64,000 nt of DNA from contig ARYC01000105.1 of NCBI GenBank assembly GCA_000711775.1, forward strand, positions 1 through 64,000. Reading direction: 5' to 3'. The translations under genes were made by a program, and so were the position numbers. Source of the DNA: Oxytricha trifallax. Its lineage: Eukaryota; Ciliophora; Spirotrichea; Sporadotrichida; Oxytrichidae. Below the pieces are notes generated by a model. The model made no database searches. It worked only from the letters and a program-made list of their open reading frames with translations, and was not told the DNA's origin. Below are positions 11,197-23,727 of the stretch, in pieces; position 1 is the first letter of the stretch, and each line of letters begins with the position of its first letter.

Positions 11197-12398
11197 ATGT
11201 AGAGAGAAAACGTGAGTGCACATGATGCTCGTGAACTACAATAAAGGTTCAGATAAAAATCAGACTTTATAATGTATAAGAAATACAGCCGTAAGCTACA
11301 ATTAAATTAAATAATGTATAAGGGGCTACTTTCTGCCAGCAAATAACCATGCTACCCTAAGAATCTTGAAGGATTTCCTGTTTGGAGACAAGAGCTTGAA
11401 TGTTCCCTATTATGAGGAGCTCTCTGTCCAAAAGGTGTTTGCTCAAGTTAAGGATTATGAATAAAATATGAAATTTATGAATTTCTACTATGATTATGAA
11501 GTGGTGCCTGATAGAAGGTACTTCTATGGAATTCTTGGTACCCTATGACCAGGCTATGTAACTGCACTCATAAAAAATGCCAATAGGGTAAGAAACGCTA
11601 GCGATGCATAGGAAGAAATCAAAGAGAAAATAATGATCAGGGATGATATATTTTCAAAGCTAGCTGAAGAACCATTTTATTCAAGTAATCATTTAGTAAG
11701 TGTTCAAAAATCTGACAAAATGTAATTTTTAATAATGAAGAATCTTGATTAATTATAATTATTTTTTCTAAGAATATTTAAATCTACGAGCTAACTCAAA
11801 ATTTATTTTCTTAAACTTAGCTCGTATTTAATATAAACTATGCTTTTAACTAAAATCATTTTCTTATTATATATTCTCAATAATAATTTATTTTTCTGTA
11901 TTTATAATCCAATAATAATGTTTATTTTCATTACTAGTATTTTTAATTGGTTTATATTTTAATTTAAAATTTTTTGAATTCTCAAGTATAAGTAGGAAAA
12001 ATGTTTAATTAAAAAGTTTATTCATATATGATTATTTTAATTTATTCCATCAAATGTTAAATACTAGCATAACTAATTTTAAATATCAATAAAACACAAG
12101 TAATAATTCTCTTGTTTTAATTATTTACTAATTTTTTGACAATTGCAAATAATTTTACTTATAATAATGAATTATAAATAATATAGAAACTAAGGAGAAA
12201 GCTCTGTCAATGTTAAAGAATGGGTCAAAACCAAGAGGCAAGAAACAGAAACGAAAGTACCTCGAAATAACCTAAAGCTTGGCAGAATTCAAAGCCAGAG
12301 TAGAAGACTATAGTCCAGCATCCTAGGCACTAAGCAATATTGAAATAAAAAATGAAATAAGCTCTAAGAGATAGCCCGGGGATGTAGAGAAGGAATGA
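11197..12398 (+). CDS. 22-kDa protein homologue of element D, with introns
   Basis: ATG at 11197 (MQRENVSAHDARELQQ). A 32-nt intron (11291-11322) precedes GYFLP, the same junction as in TBE copies. Conserved core: VPDRRYFYGILGTL, matching LPERYYFFGILATI of TBE-C. The C-terminal exon (from 12187) is basic (SKPRGKKQKRKYLE) and ends EKE with TGA at 12396-12398. Between the core and the last exon lies a 491-bp AT-rich stretch beginning GTAAGT (11696) and ending ATAG (12186), where element E has only 33 nt. One TGA interrupts the core after GILGTL. Tail-to-tail with the transposase, 37 bp apart. Confidence 0.6.
11291..11322 (+). other. 32-nt intron in D 22-kDa gene
   Basis: GTAAGCTACA...GTATAAG. 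Removal joins KKYS to (R)GYFLP, homologous to the QQ/VGLF junction of TBE copies. Confidence 0.65.
11696..12186 (+). other. Enlarged intron or AT-rich insertion in D
   Basis: GTAAGT...ATAG boundaries at the position of a 33-nt intron in element E (26443-26475). It contains an inverted repeat, TACGAGCTAA (11785-11794) and TTAGCTCGTA (11817-11826). It may be an intron expanded by insertion of another sequence. Confidence 0.4.
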
Positions 12399-12435
12399 AT
12401 TAAAATAAATTATAAATAAATATATTATAAAAAAT

Positions 12436-13494
12436 TCAAGTTACTTTGATTTATATTTGAATAAATTTTAGAAATATGACTTTACCTAATCTTTTATATT
12501 GCAATTTTGGAACTGATTCTATCAAGCTCTTGATAGTATTTTGGCGTTATCTGAAGTTTATCTTGAAGTCAATATCTAAGACTTTCTTCCTGTAATTTTT
12601 CTTAACTTATGCAAACACTTCTACGATGCAGTTAAATTCCGCTGAGTATGGGGCGTTGAAGAGACAAAGCCAGCCCATCGTCTATATTTTATCAAGGATT
12701 TGTTTATTGTGATGGGACCTTAAGTTGTCCCAGAATATTAGGATTCTCTAATTCTTAAGGCGTATGTTCAGATTTTCAAGAAAAGCAAGCAACATCTGCA
12801 GATGTTTTTGATTTCCTTACAGTTATATAACCCTCCAAACTTCTATCCGAGCTAACACTACAATGGCTGCTTAAGCACACAAAGTAATACATCCTTTCTT
12901 GCTAATTAATTTTAGTCTTAGTGAGCCCATGCTCTGCTAGTAATTGAATAGGGTTTGAAAACTACCTCATCTACATAATGAATTTTCTCTCGTTTTCAGT
13001 GGCACCTAATAGTTTGTTGGGTCTTGACCATCTAAGTTCTTTATTCTCTATTATTTTTCAGGGCGACAATCTACACATTGAACGAATTTGCTTGAATTTA
13101 ATTTTAGAAGGTTTTATATAGGTTAAAGAGGAAGGTTGGAGTTATCCTTAGATCTGGATATTTTCTATGAAAAAGTATGCACCTGGCTTAGAAAGAATAT
13201 ATCTTCCAATTTTCGAGAGTGGAATCTCGTAGCAAGAAGCTGAGTTGCTCATCGGTCAGGCTAGAGAGCCATGGTCTTCCTCTTTTCCGCTTATCTTCTA
13301 TTGGACTTATATAGTTAGGCAGTACTTCCTTACCTTTGACAATGGCATCTTCAAAATCTTTGTTATCTCTTTCAACATGCAATTTACTTTGCTATTTTCT
13401 GAAGGATGCTTCGTCCTATACCTTAACAAACTAACACAGTTTATTTCAGATTGTTTGCATGATGAGTTTTCATTTTACATGAAAGATAAATCAT
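12436..13494 (-). CDS. DDE transposase of element D
   Basis: Tc1/IS630-type transposase. The N-terminal helix-turn-helix region has KRKRGRPWLSSLTDEQLSFL and a YPDLRITPTFLFNLY helix. The catalytic core shows the first Asp in YVDEVVFKPYS, the second in IFWDNLRSHHN, and the final Glu in NAPYSAEFNCIVEVF. The spacing from WDN to E is 30-odd residues, as expected for D34E/D35E enzymes. It starts at about 13494 and ends at TGA 12438-12436. Several frame breaks separate the blocks, so this copy is inactive as it stands. In-frame TAA/TAG = Gln. Confidence 0.72.
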
Positions 13495-15096
13495 GATAAA
13501 TAAATTTGTATATAATTAATATTTACATTTTACTATTTGATTTATTTTAAAATATTTAGATCCTACTATCAATAAGCTAATATTTAAATAAATGAAATAT
13601 TTATCATATATCTTCTTTTAAATGCTTAAGCTACGAATTTATCACTAATTTTATTCATGCTCCCAATAAACTTTTAGTATCTTCTTGAACCACCTAGCTT
13701 AATTCTATTAATCTAACTTAGAATCAGATAGTTTTGAGCACCTTCATATATTTGCTTGGTCTACGAATCTAGTTGAATTTCGAGTTGAAGGTCACCTCGG
13801 GTGATTGTAAACTCACATGCTACTTGACTAGAGCTTACCCAGATATATCTATGGAATTTCTCCTTGTTTGTTTTATTAAATTCAAATTTACTAAGACAGT
13901 TTTTAAGTTAAAAAACTAAATGTTATACTTAACTTACTATTGCTTTTAACATGAAGTGTTCTATGTAAGTCGTATTTTCTAGGATCATTGCCTTGCTCGC
14001 ATAATTATTTATACTGCTACTCTCTTTGTCTTCTTTATTTAGAAAATTGTTTATTGGTGGTTTTCTATCACTTAGTACATCATAATAATTGTTGAAAGTA
14101 ATTATATATAATTAGTTGAATTAAAAGAAGTGTATCAAATAATATTATAAAATAAAGATTACGATTTAGAGATGGAAATAAAGTCATCTTATTGAGACTT
14201 GTTCAAGCCTTAAGACCTATCATAAAAACAATATGATTTCTTTCTTTTGATGTTTATGCTATTATAAAAAGAGTTAATTAACTAATTAATTGTTTAATAA
14301 TTAAATAATATTTATATTTATTTCTAAATTGTCATTAATAAAATAAAAGTAATTTATATATATTGATATGATAAATTTTTTCGTAGTAAAATGTTTTCAT
14401 TCATTTTATAAACTAAATTAAACATATGTAAATAACAGGATATCACTTTGATGAAAATTAATTTAAATAATTGTTTGATATAAAAGAACTAGAAATACTC
14501 GTTTAATTTCTATATTACAAAAATATATGATTTTTATTATAAAATCAACGCTAAATCAGATGTCTCAATTGGATATATTTATTGTTTTATTATATTTAAA
14601 ATATAAATATTCCTTGATTAAAATTTGAAATAATTTAAATTCATATTTAATATATTTATTATTTTATGTATGTAAAGCTTACCTAAGTGATTAACATAAT
14701 AACTAACTATTTATGTATGTATGTTGTTATTTTTGTTAAGACATTTTTAAATTCTACCATCAAATCTACCGTCTGTTTTATAATACAATCCACCTCTGTT
14801 CATGTGCATTAATCATCACTTTTCAGTTATCAGCATCCAAAAGCCTAGCTGTTACAAGTGCGATAAGCATTGACTCTGGATAGAGTTCACCTCAAGACTT
14901 GGCATCTCATTCCGTTGTTTAAATTATTACACAGATAATTACTGTTTATTTCTTTGCAAGTTGCCATCTTGGTTACTATTACGGTATTGATTCTCTTGAA
15001 TTTGATGTGGTCTTCTTACATAATTCACTCACAAATCCTGTCTTGATTTGTAACTTTCAATAGCTTGTTTGTTTTTTAATTAGATTCTAATTTAAT
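13495..15096. other. AT-rich region with two short coding-like tracts
   Basis: 13690-13860, minus, reads NSIDISGQALVKQHVSLQSP then FNSKFNQIRRPSKYMKVL. 14826-15090, plus, reads LSASKSLAVTSAISIDSGQ and VYFFASCHLGYYYGIDSLEF without TGA. Both stand out by GC content from the AT-rich surroundings and may be macronuclear-destined segments; no family is recognised. The remainder is featureless AT-rich DNA. Confidence 0.3.
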
Positions 15097-15115
15097 AATA
15101 ATAATAATAATATTA
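15094..15115. repeat. (TAA)n microsatellite
   Basis: Seven or so TAA units. Confidence 0.8.
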
Positions 15116-15544
15116 GTGACCGATAAATATTTTTAAGTATCAATTAGATATAAAGATAAGGAATATGTTTTTTTATCAATGGCTTAACGACATAATATTA
15201 AGAATCCAGTATCACAAATCTTTACCAAGAAACCAATCTCTTGACCACTATTATTGATATAGCTTTATTGATTTTGAGAAATCAAAATTTAGAAAATAAA
15301 TTTATTTATTTTATGATATTAAAAATTCACAGTAGTCACAAACATTTCTATAAGTATTAATATTTCTATTGTATTTTGTTCATTATTCTTTTATAGATTT
15401 ATTAATGGAGGGTGCTTTTCCTAAAAAATGTTTAACTATATCAGAAATATTTACAAATAATATAGCAATTTTATTTTATATAATATTGTGTTTAATGATT
15501 AAAATCAAATAAATTTAACATATCACTGTTTAATACTAAAATCA

Positions 15545-16144
15545 AACCATCAATCTTAGTCGTGACGTAGACGTATCTGAGTGAGTTGACGTGGCAAGTT
15601 CCGTGACGTGGCAGTCGTGAAGTAGAAAATTCAGAAAAAACAATTCTCGCTATTACCTAGTCTTCTCCCAAAATCAAGATGTCATCCCAGTTTGTACATG
15701 GGGGCAGAGCTCGTGAGATCCAACTGGATAACAGAAGATGGAGAAAAACGCTTACCGGTCCCACCGCTGCTGGGAAACGTAATCCCTATCCTTTCGCTGT
15801 GGTATCTTCAGCACCCTAACCCGGTGTGGGAGAAAAATCCTTATCGTTGGCTTCAATGGTTTTCGTCTTCTCACTTTCGAAGGCAGAGCGTACCTTCATC
15901 CTACTCCCTATTACCTAGGAAACTGAACTCAAGCCAAGTAACTCATCTAATGCAGGGAAATCTTAGGATCCAGCTCACTCGAAGAGTGAACGCTGACAGA
16001 TTGAACCACCCGCCGACTGGTCCCTCATGCGTTGCGCCCAGCAACCCCCTACCTGCCCTCGATAGGCCTTAGTGTAGTAGAAAGCCCTATCAGAAAGTCC
16101 CTAGTGGTTAGTACCACCTAGCAATTAACTTTCTAATTTAATGA
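15545..16144 (+). CDS. GC-rich island with Pro-rich 148-aa frame
   Basis: A roughly 50 percent GC island in 80 percent AT DNA. The upstream part (15557-15625) repeats GTGACGTGGC-like words. Two overlapping frames are open: ATG 15698 to TGA 16142-16144 (MGAELVRSNWITEDGEKRLP..., Pro/Trp/Arg-rich) and ATG 15679 to TGA 15994-15996 (MSSQFVHGGRAREIQ...). The longer one needs TAG/TAA as Gln near its end. Which is real is uncertain. It could be the 5' end of a retroelement or a host segment. No domain recognised. Confidence 0.35.
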
Positions 16145-16784
16145 TTATATAATATTAAAATGACCAATATATTAAATTAATTAATTTATAATTTAATTAT
16201 TATATTAATATGACCAATTAAATGAGTTAATCATCTCAATAAATAATATGTAATTGATGAAAATGTACCAAAAACTACTTTGAAAAAATTAATTGTGTAT
16301 TTAATTTTAATTTATATTAGGAAATATCTCCATTTTATCAATTTCTCACATAATATCTGAAAGAAATAAATTAAAGGTTTAAAACTTTACAATTATTTTT
16401 TATTTAATTTCTTTATTATTATTCAATCTATTTTGGTATTTACACCATATTTATAGTTAATTAATTTGAAAGCTTAACAAATGAAAAAACAAATTTTAAT
16501 ATAAAGTAAGGGAATTATGTATAATAATTCTTGTTAATGATTACCTCATAAACTCTACAAAATAATTTTCAAAAGTAGCAAACAAATTCTATAATTAAAT
16601 CTTTATATCTAACAATCATTTTTATATGTGAAAGCACTTCAGGTCCCATTATATAAAAACCATGACGTTTTTGAAAGTTATAATCATTTATAATTAGAGT
16701 TTTAATTTGTTTAATATTAAGTTAAGAGCTCATGAACAATATATGTTTAATATAATAATTTGTAATATAATTATCTTTATTTTT

Positions 16785-17229
16785 CAACCGTCGGCAAGTT
16801 TTGAAAAGTGCCGACGGTTGCTGCGTTTTTTAATAATATCCAGTTTAATTAATATAATTATACAATCAATATAAATGCTTTTTAATCAGAATAATATAGA
16901 TTAAGGATTACATAATCTTAATAAATTTCTTTAATCCTTTAGGATTTATAACAATCTTATAAGATAGTGTATATTAATAGTAATTATTTTTAAAGAATAA
17001 TGTTCCAGGCAATTATTATTAAAAATTAAATTTATATCATTATTACAATTCTTTAAAGATTAATATACTTCCATAAGGATTTGTAAAAACTATTAGGAAT
17101 TTTGAATCCTGATCTTAGTTAACTATAATTGTTATTTGGTAATAGTTTAGTTATTAAATCAAAATTTTTTTTGCAAAATTTTAATTTTAGCAGCAACCGT
17201 CGGCACTTTTATAAAACTTCCGACGGTTG
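16785..17229. mobile_element. MITE-like element with palindromic terminal inverted repeats
   Basis: The left end CAACCGTCGGCA...TGCCGACGGTTG (16785-16820) is itself a 12-bp-stem hairpin. The right end (17194-17229) is its reverse complement with three differences and is a hairpin too. The inverted identity extends to an adjacent CTGC/GCAG, making terminal repeats of about 40 bp. The 370-bp interior is AT-rich and non-coding. The GC-rich termini contrast sharply with the surroundings. No clear target duplication was found. Probably a non-autonomous DNA transposon. Confidence 0.65.
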
Positions 17230-17578
17230 AGAGAACGATCAAATAAAGTTAATTAAATAAACAATATGCTTAAGAGAATGAAGAGTATATTATTAGAGTT
17301 TTAACATATATCAGATTTAATTCAAAATTATAATAATTTTTACAATCGTCTTGGACTTTATATATTACTGATATGCGTATAATAAGTGTTGTATTTTGGT
17401 TTTTATGCTTTGATATGCAGAAATAGTCTACATCAGTAACATCCTTGCCAAGATAATCCTCTGCATTTACTGTAGTTATTTCAGCATCATTAATACAATA
17501 GTTAGTATTTAATCTTTTGGTTATTATACAAAAATTTACTTATAAAATCTTTACTATAAAAACTGGAATTGAATAACG

Positions 17579-20500
17579 ATGAAGAGGATTATTATTAGGA
17601 AATAGGTTTGCTAATGTGGCCATCAAATAAAAATACATCTTTGAACTTACAGGATACACAGAAAAATATCTAGATGAATAGGATGAATATGTTTAAGATA
17701 ATGGTATGTTTGTCTTTGCCATTATTAGAACTAATTTAATTAACCAATTCATTTCAATTTTTACTTTATTGAATCTGTTATGGATGAATAAAATAGTTTA
17801 TAAAAACTTATGAAGCATCTATAAAATACTAAGTCTATGGACTACAGACATGAATACGATACGATAGAGGTGTTCATTACTACAATATTTTTATGCAATA
17901 TCTTTCCTAGAGGTTGGGTCTCCAAGAACGCAGTATAAGATTTTATATGCAAGAACGTGAAAGTATGTGCCCAAACCCTGGTTAGATGAATTTTAGGTTC
18001 AAATGGAGTTAAACTTCAAGTAAATACTACTTCAAAGATAGACAGTAAATTCTACATGAATGTAATAAACTAAGAAGATATTGAAGAAAGAGATTACAGT
18101 TTAAGATACAAATCTATTCAAATTCTGAAAACACTGAAATCTTGAAAGAACATGAAAACTTGTGTTCTTATTACTTTCAGAGATTTTTGCTTGCGATATT
18201 AATAGTTCAGTACTACCAGATAAGAGACACTTCTTTTGTTAGTTACACTTCTTTTGCTCTGTTATAGAGGGAAAATAAGTTGCAAAAAAAGTTTTTTATT
18301 TAAAGTCTCATGAAAACCCAAACTCACCACTTAACTCCAGCATTATTCAAATTTCCTATAGAATTTATTTGTCAGAAAACTACAAAATCATTATGATAAT
18401 AGAAAATACTATGAAAATACAATTTATAATAATGGTGGAGGCATGAAAGGAGGTGATAAACAGCATGATGATCAACAAGGGAAGAAAGAGCGTAAAATAA
18501 TACAATAAATTGGTTGGTTTAATCCCTAGTATTAATTACACTATAGCATTAATAATAATAATAAAAATAATAATAATAACTAAAACCAACGTGACTTTAA
18601 TAATTAAAGATATTTAGTTTATAAATACCCAAATACCAGAGCTTTTAACCGCGATGATGATTAAGGAGCTTATGATAATCGTAGATGCTGAAAAGTTTTA
18701 TTAGTTAAACTCCAAAGGTAGCCAAGATTATCATGATTGTAATCATAAGCAACCTCACTATTTACAAGAACATGATGATATATAGGAAAGTTACAAGCCA
18801 TACTAAGGAAAAGCCTGTAGCAATAACTACAACTACTAGGACAGAAATTATTAACAATCAAACAGAGCGGACACCCGAGGAGGCTTAGCATAATAAATTT
18901 GATAAGAGAGGAAATGATAAATATTATTATCAATTTAAAGTGATTCAATAGCCACAAAAATCAAGGATGACAGTGCTATGAACTAGATTAATGTCGTCAA
19001 GTGAAACGCCAAATTCTTCAAGAATATCTAGCAAATTAAAGATAAGCAAAATTCAGAAGCTCAATAGCAGAGAAGAGTTTTAGATACAACTACGATGCAA
19101 GTGTGAGAATTGTCATCGACAGTAGAATTAACATCGAGTAAGAGACTAATACTATCATGATAACTAAAGAAACAATGGCTTCAGGAAAGAATTGCATCAC
19201 AGTAACACAGGTAGTGGCAACCATGAGTAGAAATAGATTCAGGATTAATTTGATAATGATAGCTATCAAAACTAAAGTAGTTTTAGAGGTGGCTATAATT
19301 AGTTTTAAAACTACGGTACAGGCAGAAGAGGCTGTCAGGAGCCAGAGATATCTTGTATTATTCACAGGGTAATAAAAATCATGATAGCTTCGATTATATA
19401 GTAAGGAATACAATCGATCTTAATATTGGGAAAACCAAAATAATAGTGAATATTATAAATAATTTAAATCAATTACTATAATGAATGTTATAAAATATAA
19501 CTATTTATTTTGTTAAACTACTATATGTTTCATAATTTTTATGCAATAAGTCATCAGTACTTATTGGTTTAATATTTAATTTAGTTTATTTTGATTTTTT
19601 TATAATATCTGAATAAATTGTTATTCTACAGAGAGTTAAATGATAACTTTAATATATGTTTTATAGAGTATTCTTCGAGTTTATATTATTGCATTCACCT
19701 GTGTAATTTTTCTCTGTAATATTCAAGCATTAATTTTATTAGAATTAAAAAATTCTTATAATATCACAGATAGGTGAAATATTTATTGAAAAATATAACA
19801 AATTATCATGAAATAATTATAATTTATTATCATTCTTTTGGAATTAATCATAATTAGCCTTCTTATTAATAGGAAATGCTCTTAAAAATTGCAGTATTTT
19901 ATTTCATTATAACGTTAATGATATATTATAGAAATAAAATATAGTTTATAATCAATATCCAATTTATAGTATGGCAGAGGGAGCTATAACTGAAACTATA
20001 GAGATGAAATCAATCTCTAGAAGTGGTATAAAACTATTCTCAATAGATTTAATTAAATGCGAATAACAATTACTATGTTTAGCCACTAAAACTACGACAA
20101 TGAAGCGCAAAGTTAAATCTCAGACAATTTCAGTGAACATTCTCACAAAGTTGACAGCAGCTATTTAAGCAAAGCAGTGTGCAAGAAGCCATGACGCAAT
20201 AATGTCAAAGACACTGATAACATTAGAAACCCAAATAATCAGCAATTATTTGACTAGAAACCCTGAAATAACTTCCAAATAAATTGAGGCAAAGAATCAA
20301 CTTTGAAAATGATGATGACAATAATAGCACCAGATATTTCGACAATAATCAGCGGCAGTGAAGAAGTTACAATAATGCCAATTAAGGCTATAATACCTAC
20401 AAAACTGGTAATAATCAAAGAGGAGGTAGAGGATGTTACTAACAAAGAAATAACAACAAATATTTACGAAAAAGTATGCAATGTTATTAAAATAAAAGTA

Positions 20501-20580
20501 ATTGTAAATCATAACGATTAAAAACTTATTGTGACTTTTAAATTTTACTCATGCTACCATCTAATTTTAAGTAAAATAAT
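17579..20580 (+). pseudogene. Tracts of an Asn/Gln/Gly-rich (RGG-type) host-like gene
   Basis: A run of plus-strand tracts in the ciliate code: 17579-17706 (RGLLLGNRFANVAIK, ELTGYTEKYLDEQDEYVQDN), 17837-18145 (MDYRHEYDTIEV...), 18370-18691 (HYDNRKYYENTIYNNGGGMK, N-rich runs, NTRAFNRDDD), 18692-18970, 19070-19460 (SSFRGGYNQFQNYGTGRRG), and 19970-20560 (GNNQRGGRG). The low-complexity N/Q/Y/G and RGG-like composition resembles RNA-binding disordered tails. The gap 19461-19970 is almost pure A/T and looks like an eliminated segment. Several TGAs and phase changes occur, some inside tracts (for example GSYN-TGA-NYRD), suggesting decay or unresolved segment joins. Macronuclear gene or paralogous relic is undecided. 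Confidence 0.45.
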
Positions 20581-20864
20581 ATATTTGTTTATAAAATGAT
20601 GTTTGAATTGATTTTTATGTAGATTTAGAGGATAATTAAATATATAAGCTTATTATTCAATAAATTTCCAAAAATTGATTATTTTTTACATTTAAAATAT
20701 TAAATAATGGCAATATCAGTAGAGAATCAGTTAAATGTGAGCTAAAATAGTACAATATATAAATTACAATTAGCTAAAGAATTTAATATTTAAAACCTAT
20801 ATATATATAAATATATAATAGAGTAATACTAAAAATGTACTATTTGTAGTTTGTAAATATCTTA

Positions 20865-21119
20865 ATGAGCAACAGCCAATTCTGGGTAAAGAACGAGCTC
20901 AAAAACAGTATAGTAAGCAATCTTAGTACCTACAGCCTAAATCACAACAATAAAAATAATTAAAAAATAAGAAAAGTACTCAAGCACAATTGATCAAACG
21001 AATTTGACCTACACAAGGAAGTTCTCTACAACAGCTCTTCAAAATAATCAATTTTACTTTTTAAATGTTTGAGAAATATTTCCAGAAATACTGTTTATGT
21101 TTTTATCTAACTGGATTGA
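20865..21119 (+). pseudogene. 84-codon host-like tract
   Basis: ATG at 20865 (MSNSQFWVKNELKNSIVSNL) to TGA at 21117-21119, with one internal TGA before SNEFDLHKEVLY. Asn/Ser/Lys-rich with glutamine TAAs. It lies 300 bp after the N/Q/G-rich tracts on the same strand and may belong to the same locus. Confidence 0.35.
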
Positions 21120-22239
21120 TTTCATATCTCCAGAATTAATATCAATGCTAAAAACTAAATAACTAACTATTTTAAATTGAGATTTTAATTCTTATTCAAA
21201 GATATTGTAATTTAATGGAAATAGTGAGTTTTATTGGAAATTCATCTCAAAGTGAGATTTATTTACTAAAAATCAATAAATAATATTACTTGATCTGTCT
21301 ACAAATTAACAATGCATTCATATCTATAATAACAACTAATTTTGATACTATGATTCTTTTTTGATTATTCAATGATAGCCCAATTATTTAATTATTCCTC
21401 ACCTCAAACAATTTTGAAAAACTTTTTGTATGATAAAGTTTAATATTCTTCTTCAAACATAGAGTTGCAATAACACAATCATATTCATGAAGAAGGCAGT
21501 AGTTAACAATAAATAATATTAAACAAAAATTAGCAATAATTAATTGGTCACAACATCAAATTTAACTAAATAGAGGTAAAATCACAATAGTATTAGTTAT
21601 AATTTGATTGATCCATGTGCAGAGATTGATAATTAATATAAAAAATATGTTCAGCAAAGTACAATTTTTGAATGAACAAAAACATACACTAAAATATACA
21701 ATATTCTTTCTTTGAAGGATAATCTATCATATTTATCATTGATTTATGTAAATGATACTATTAAAATGACAAAAGTATGAAAAACATGATAGTTAACAGT
21801 AATAAGATAACGGAAACTACTAAAGATAAGGGGAAATCAATTAAACCGTAGAAATATAAAGAAATCCAACATTTTCAGGGTTCTCCACAAATAAAGCTCG
21901 TAGTAAAAAATGATTCAATACTAAACTTAGTAAAAAAATGTTAAAAAATTAAGATTTGATATGCAGTTATGTGTGGGAATATTATTAAATGCTCTTCAAA
22001 TTTTTACATATAAATTTAGGGCTAGTGATATACATAAATAAAAAATAAACTATACATTGCAGGGAGTAGTGGTAAGAAAAGTGATGTTAGAAAAAATTAT
22101 AAACTGGCAAAATTAAGAGAAGAAATATGTCATAATTCCAAAAAAATAATAATACAAGCTAAATAATTTAATTGCAAACATACATTAGATTATTAAAACA
22201 GCAATATTTATTAAAAATATTAACTAAAAAATGTGATTA
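21120..22239. other. AT-rich spacer
   Basis: No frame with protein-like composition; repeated A/T-rich words only. Confidence 0.45.
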
Positions 22240-23210
22240 TAATTTTGAAAGAAAGTATAGAACTACAGATAAGAATTTTAAAATAGGTTAAAAGCGATTT
22301 CTAGAATGATAAGATCTACCATTATTTCAAATAAAATCATATAATTAGACTTTAAATGCCTGTTGCTTAACGCGTTTTTTTTTAGAATAATCAATTCTGA
22401 TTCGATATTCGATTATGCGAGGTCTAAATAACAAGAATCATTAAATATGGTGAGTCTAAAACAATCTATTTCTATGAGTGATCCCGTGATTATTAACGAT
22501 ATTATATATAAAAATATTATTAAAAATTTTCTTTATGAAACTATTTTCCTCTCATAGATCTCGAATTAAGTTGATTTATTTAATTCCAGGTCCTTTCATG
22601 AATTTCTTTGTTATTCTCACGAGCTCCTTAAACCCCAAAAAAATGAAATTTTTAGGATTTTAATAGGTAATTGCTTTAATTGCTAATTTTGCTTCACTAA
22701 TATTTCGCGTTTAAAAGATAAATCATTTTTGGTACAAGATTCGAATTCAGCGAGTTCTTAATGAATAGGAAAATATAATAGGGCTATTTTTACTCATAAT
22801 AAAAGATCCTTCATGATATTGTTGATGACTCAAATTAATTAAATTATACTTTATTTTATATAAAAGAATTAATATTTTAACATAAGAATTACAAAAACTT
22901 TATAAAAAGGAAGATTACTTATGCTTAGCTATAACACAGAAGTATAATTAAAGTTGATTTGATTAATTATAGGCCTCTTCATGAATTTCTGTGACCATAA
23001 TTAGAGAGGCTTAAAATCCCCAAATTTACTAACATTAAAATATGATCAAAACTCCCAAACATAACTTTAAATGTCTTTATCTTTTGGCGTTTATCAGATA
23101 AATCGATTCTGTTCCGTTACTAGAGCTCAGCGATGTCTAAAAGTCAAGAATCATAATTTTCAGATGTTCTTAGGAATAAAAATTCTAAAACTACATATTG
23201 AAGGGGGAAA
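22240..23210. repeat. Old divergent tandem repeat, units of about 335-390 bp
   Basis: The words TTCATGAATTTC (about 22596 and 22979), CGCGTTT/GGCGTTT followed by AGATAAATC (22372, 22707, 23086) and TTCAGCGAGTTCT / CTCAGCGATGTCT recur in the same order and strand. About three degenerate units are present. Unit length is uneven, so expansion is old. No coding is seen. Confidence 0.45.
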
Positions 23211-23530
23211 GGTTCGGTCTTAGATAAAGTTTTTAAAGTGAAGAAATAAAAAAAATGACCACTATTTAACTTTTGAAATTGATTATATAAAAAAGTGATA
23301 CAGTGAAAACTAGGATAAGTAAAAATGTCGAAAAATTTTGATGTTTTAATGTTACATTTTTTTATGATTATAGATGAGAAAGTGTTAATATGAAATTACA
23401 ATTTAAATAGGTTAAACGTTATTTATGGGATCTCTGAAAATCAAAGAGTTTTTACTTTGTGATAGCATAGGCGAAGAGCTCATAAATCTTAATGATTAAA
23501 TTAATATAGATTTTAAATATTCTAACAAAT

Positions 23531-23620
23531 AAAATTGATAAATATAAATCTAAAAAATACTTATTCTATGTAGCCCTAATTTATAATTTAATTTTTGAAA
23601 ATTTTCAATAAATTAAACAA
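23531..23620 (+). repeat. 92-bp repeat, diverged single copy
   Basis: Contains TTATTCTATGTAGCCCTAAT followed by TTTGAAAATTTTCAATAAATT, matching the unit at 27.8 and 32.5 kb. It lies just left of element E. Confidence 0.6.
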
Positions 23621-23727
23621 AAATAATTTATAATAATATATCTAATAAATACATTCATAATGAATTTGAATAAAAGCAATGCAAAAATTATATACACAAG
23701 GATACATTATTTTAATTCTAATTATGA

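Larger units (their letters stand above)
9161..13494 (-). mobile_element. TBE-like transposon D (divergent, no telomeric ends seen)
   Basis: It carries the same three genes in the same order and relative orientation as TBE: transposase (12436-13494, minus), 22-kDa homologue (11197-12398, plus), zinc-finger gene (9161-10129, minus). The outer boundaries are not resolved: no C4A4 repeat or clear terminal inverted repeat was found in 8840-9160 or 13500-13680. Several frame breaks show it is decayed. It is most similar to element E. The given limits are those of the genes only. Confidence 0.72.

Noticed and set aside
19090-19413. 107-aa minus and 71-aa plus frames
   Set aside because: Shadows of the Asn/Gln/Gly-rich coding phase in the same DNA.
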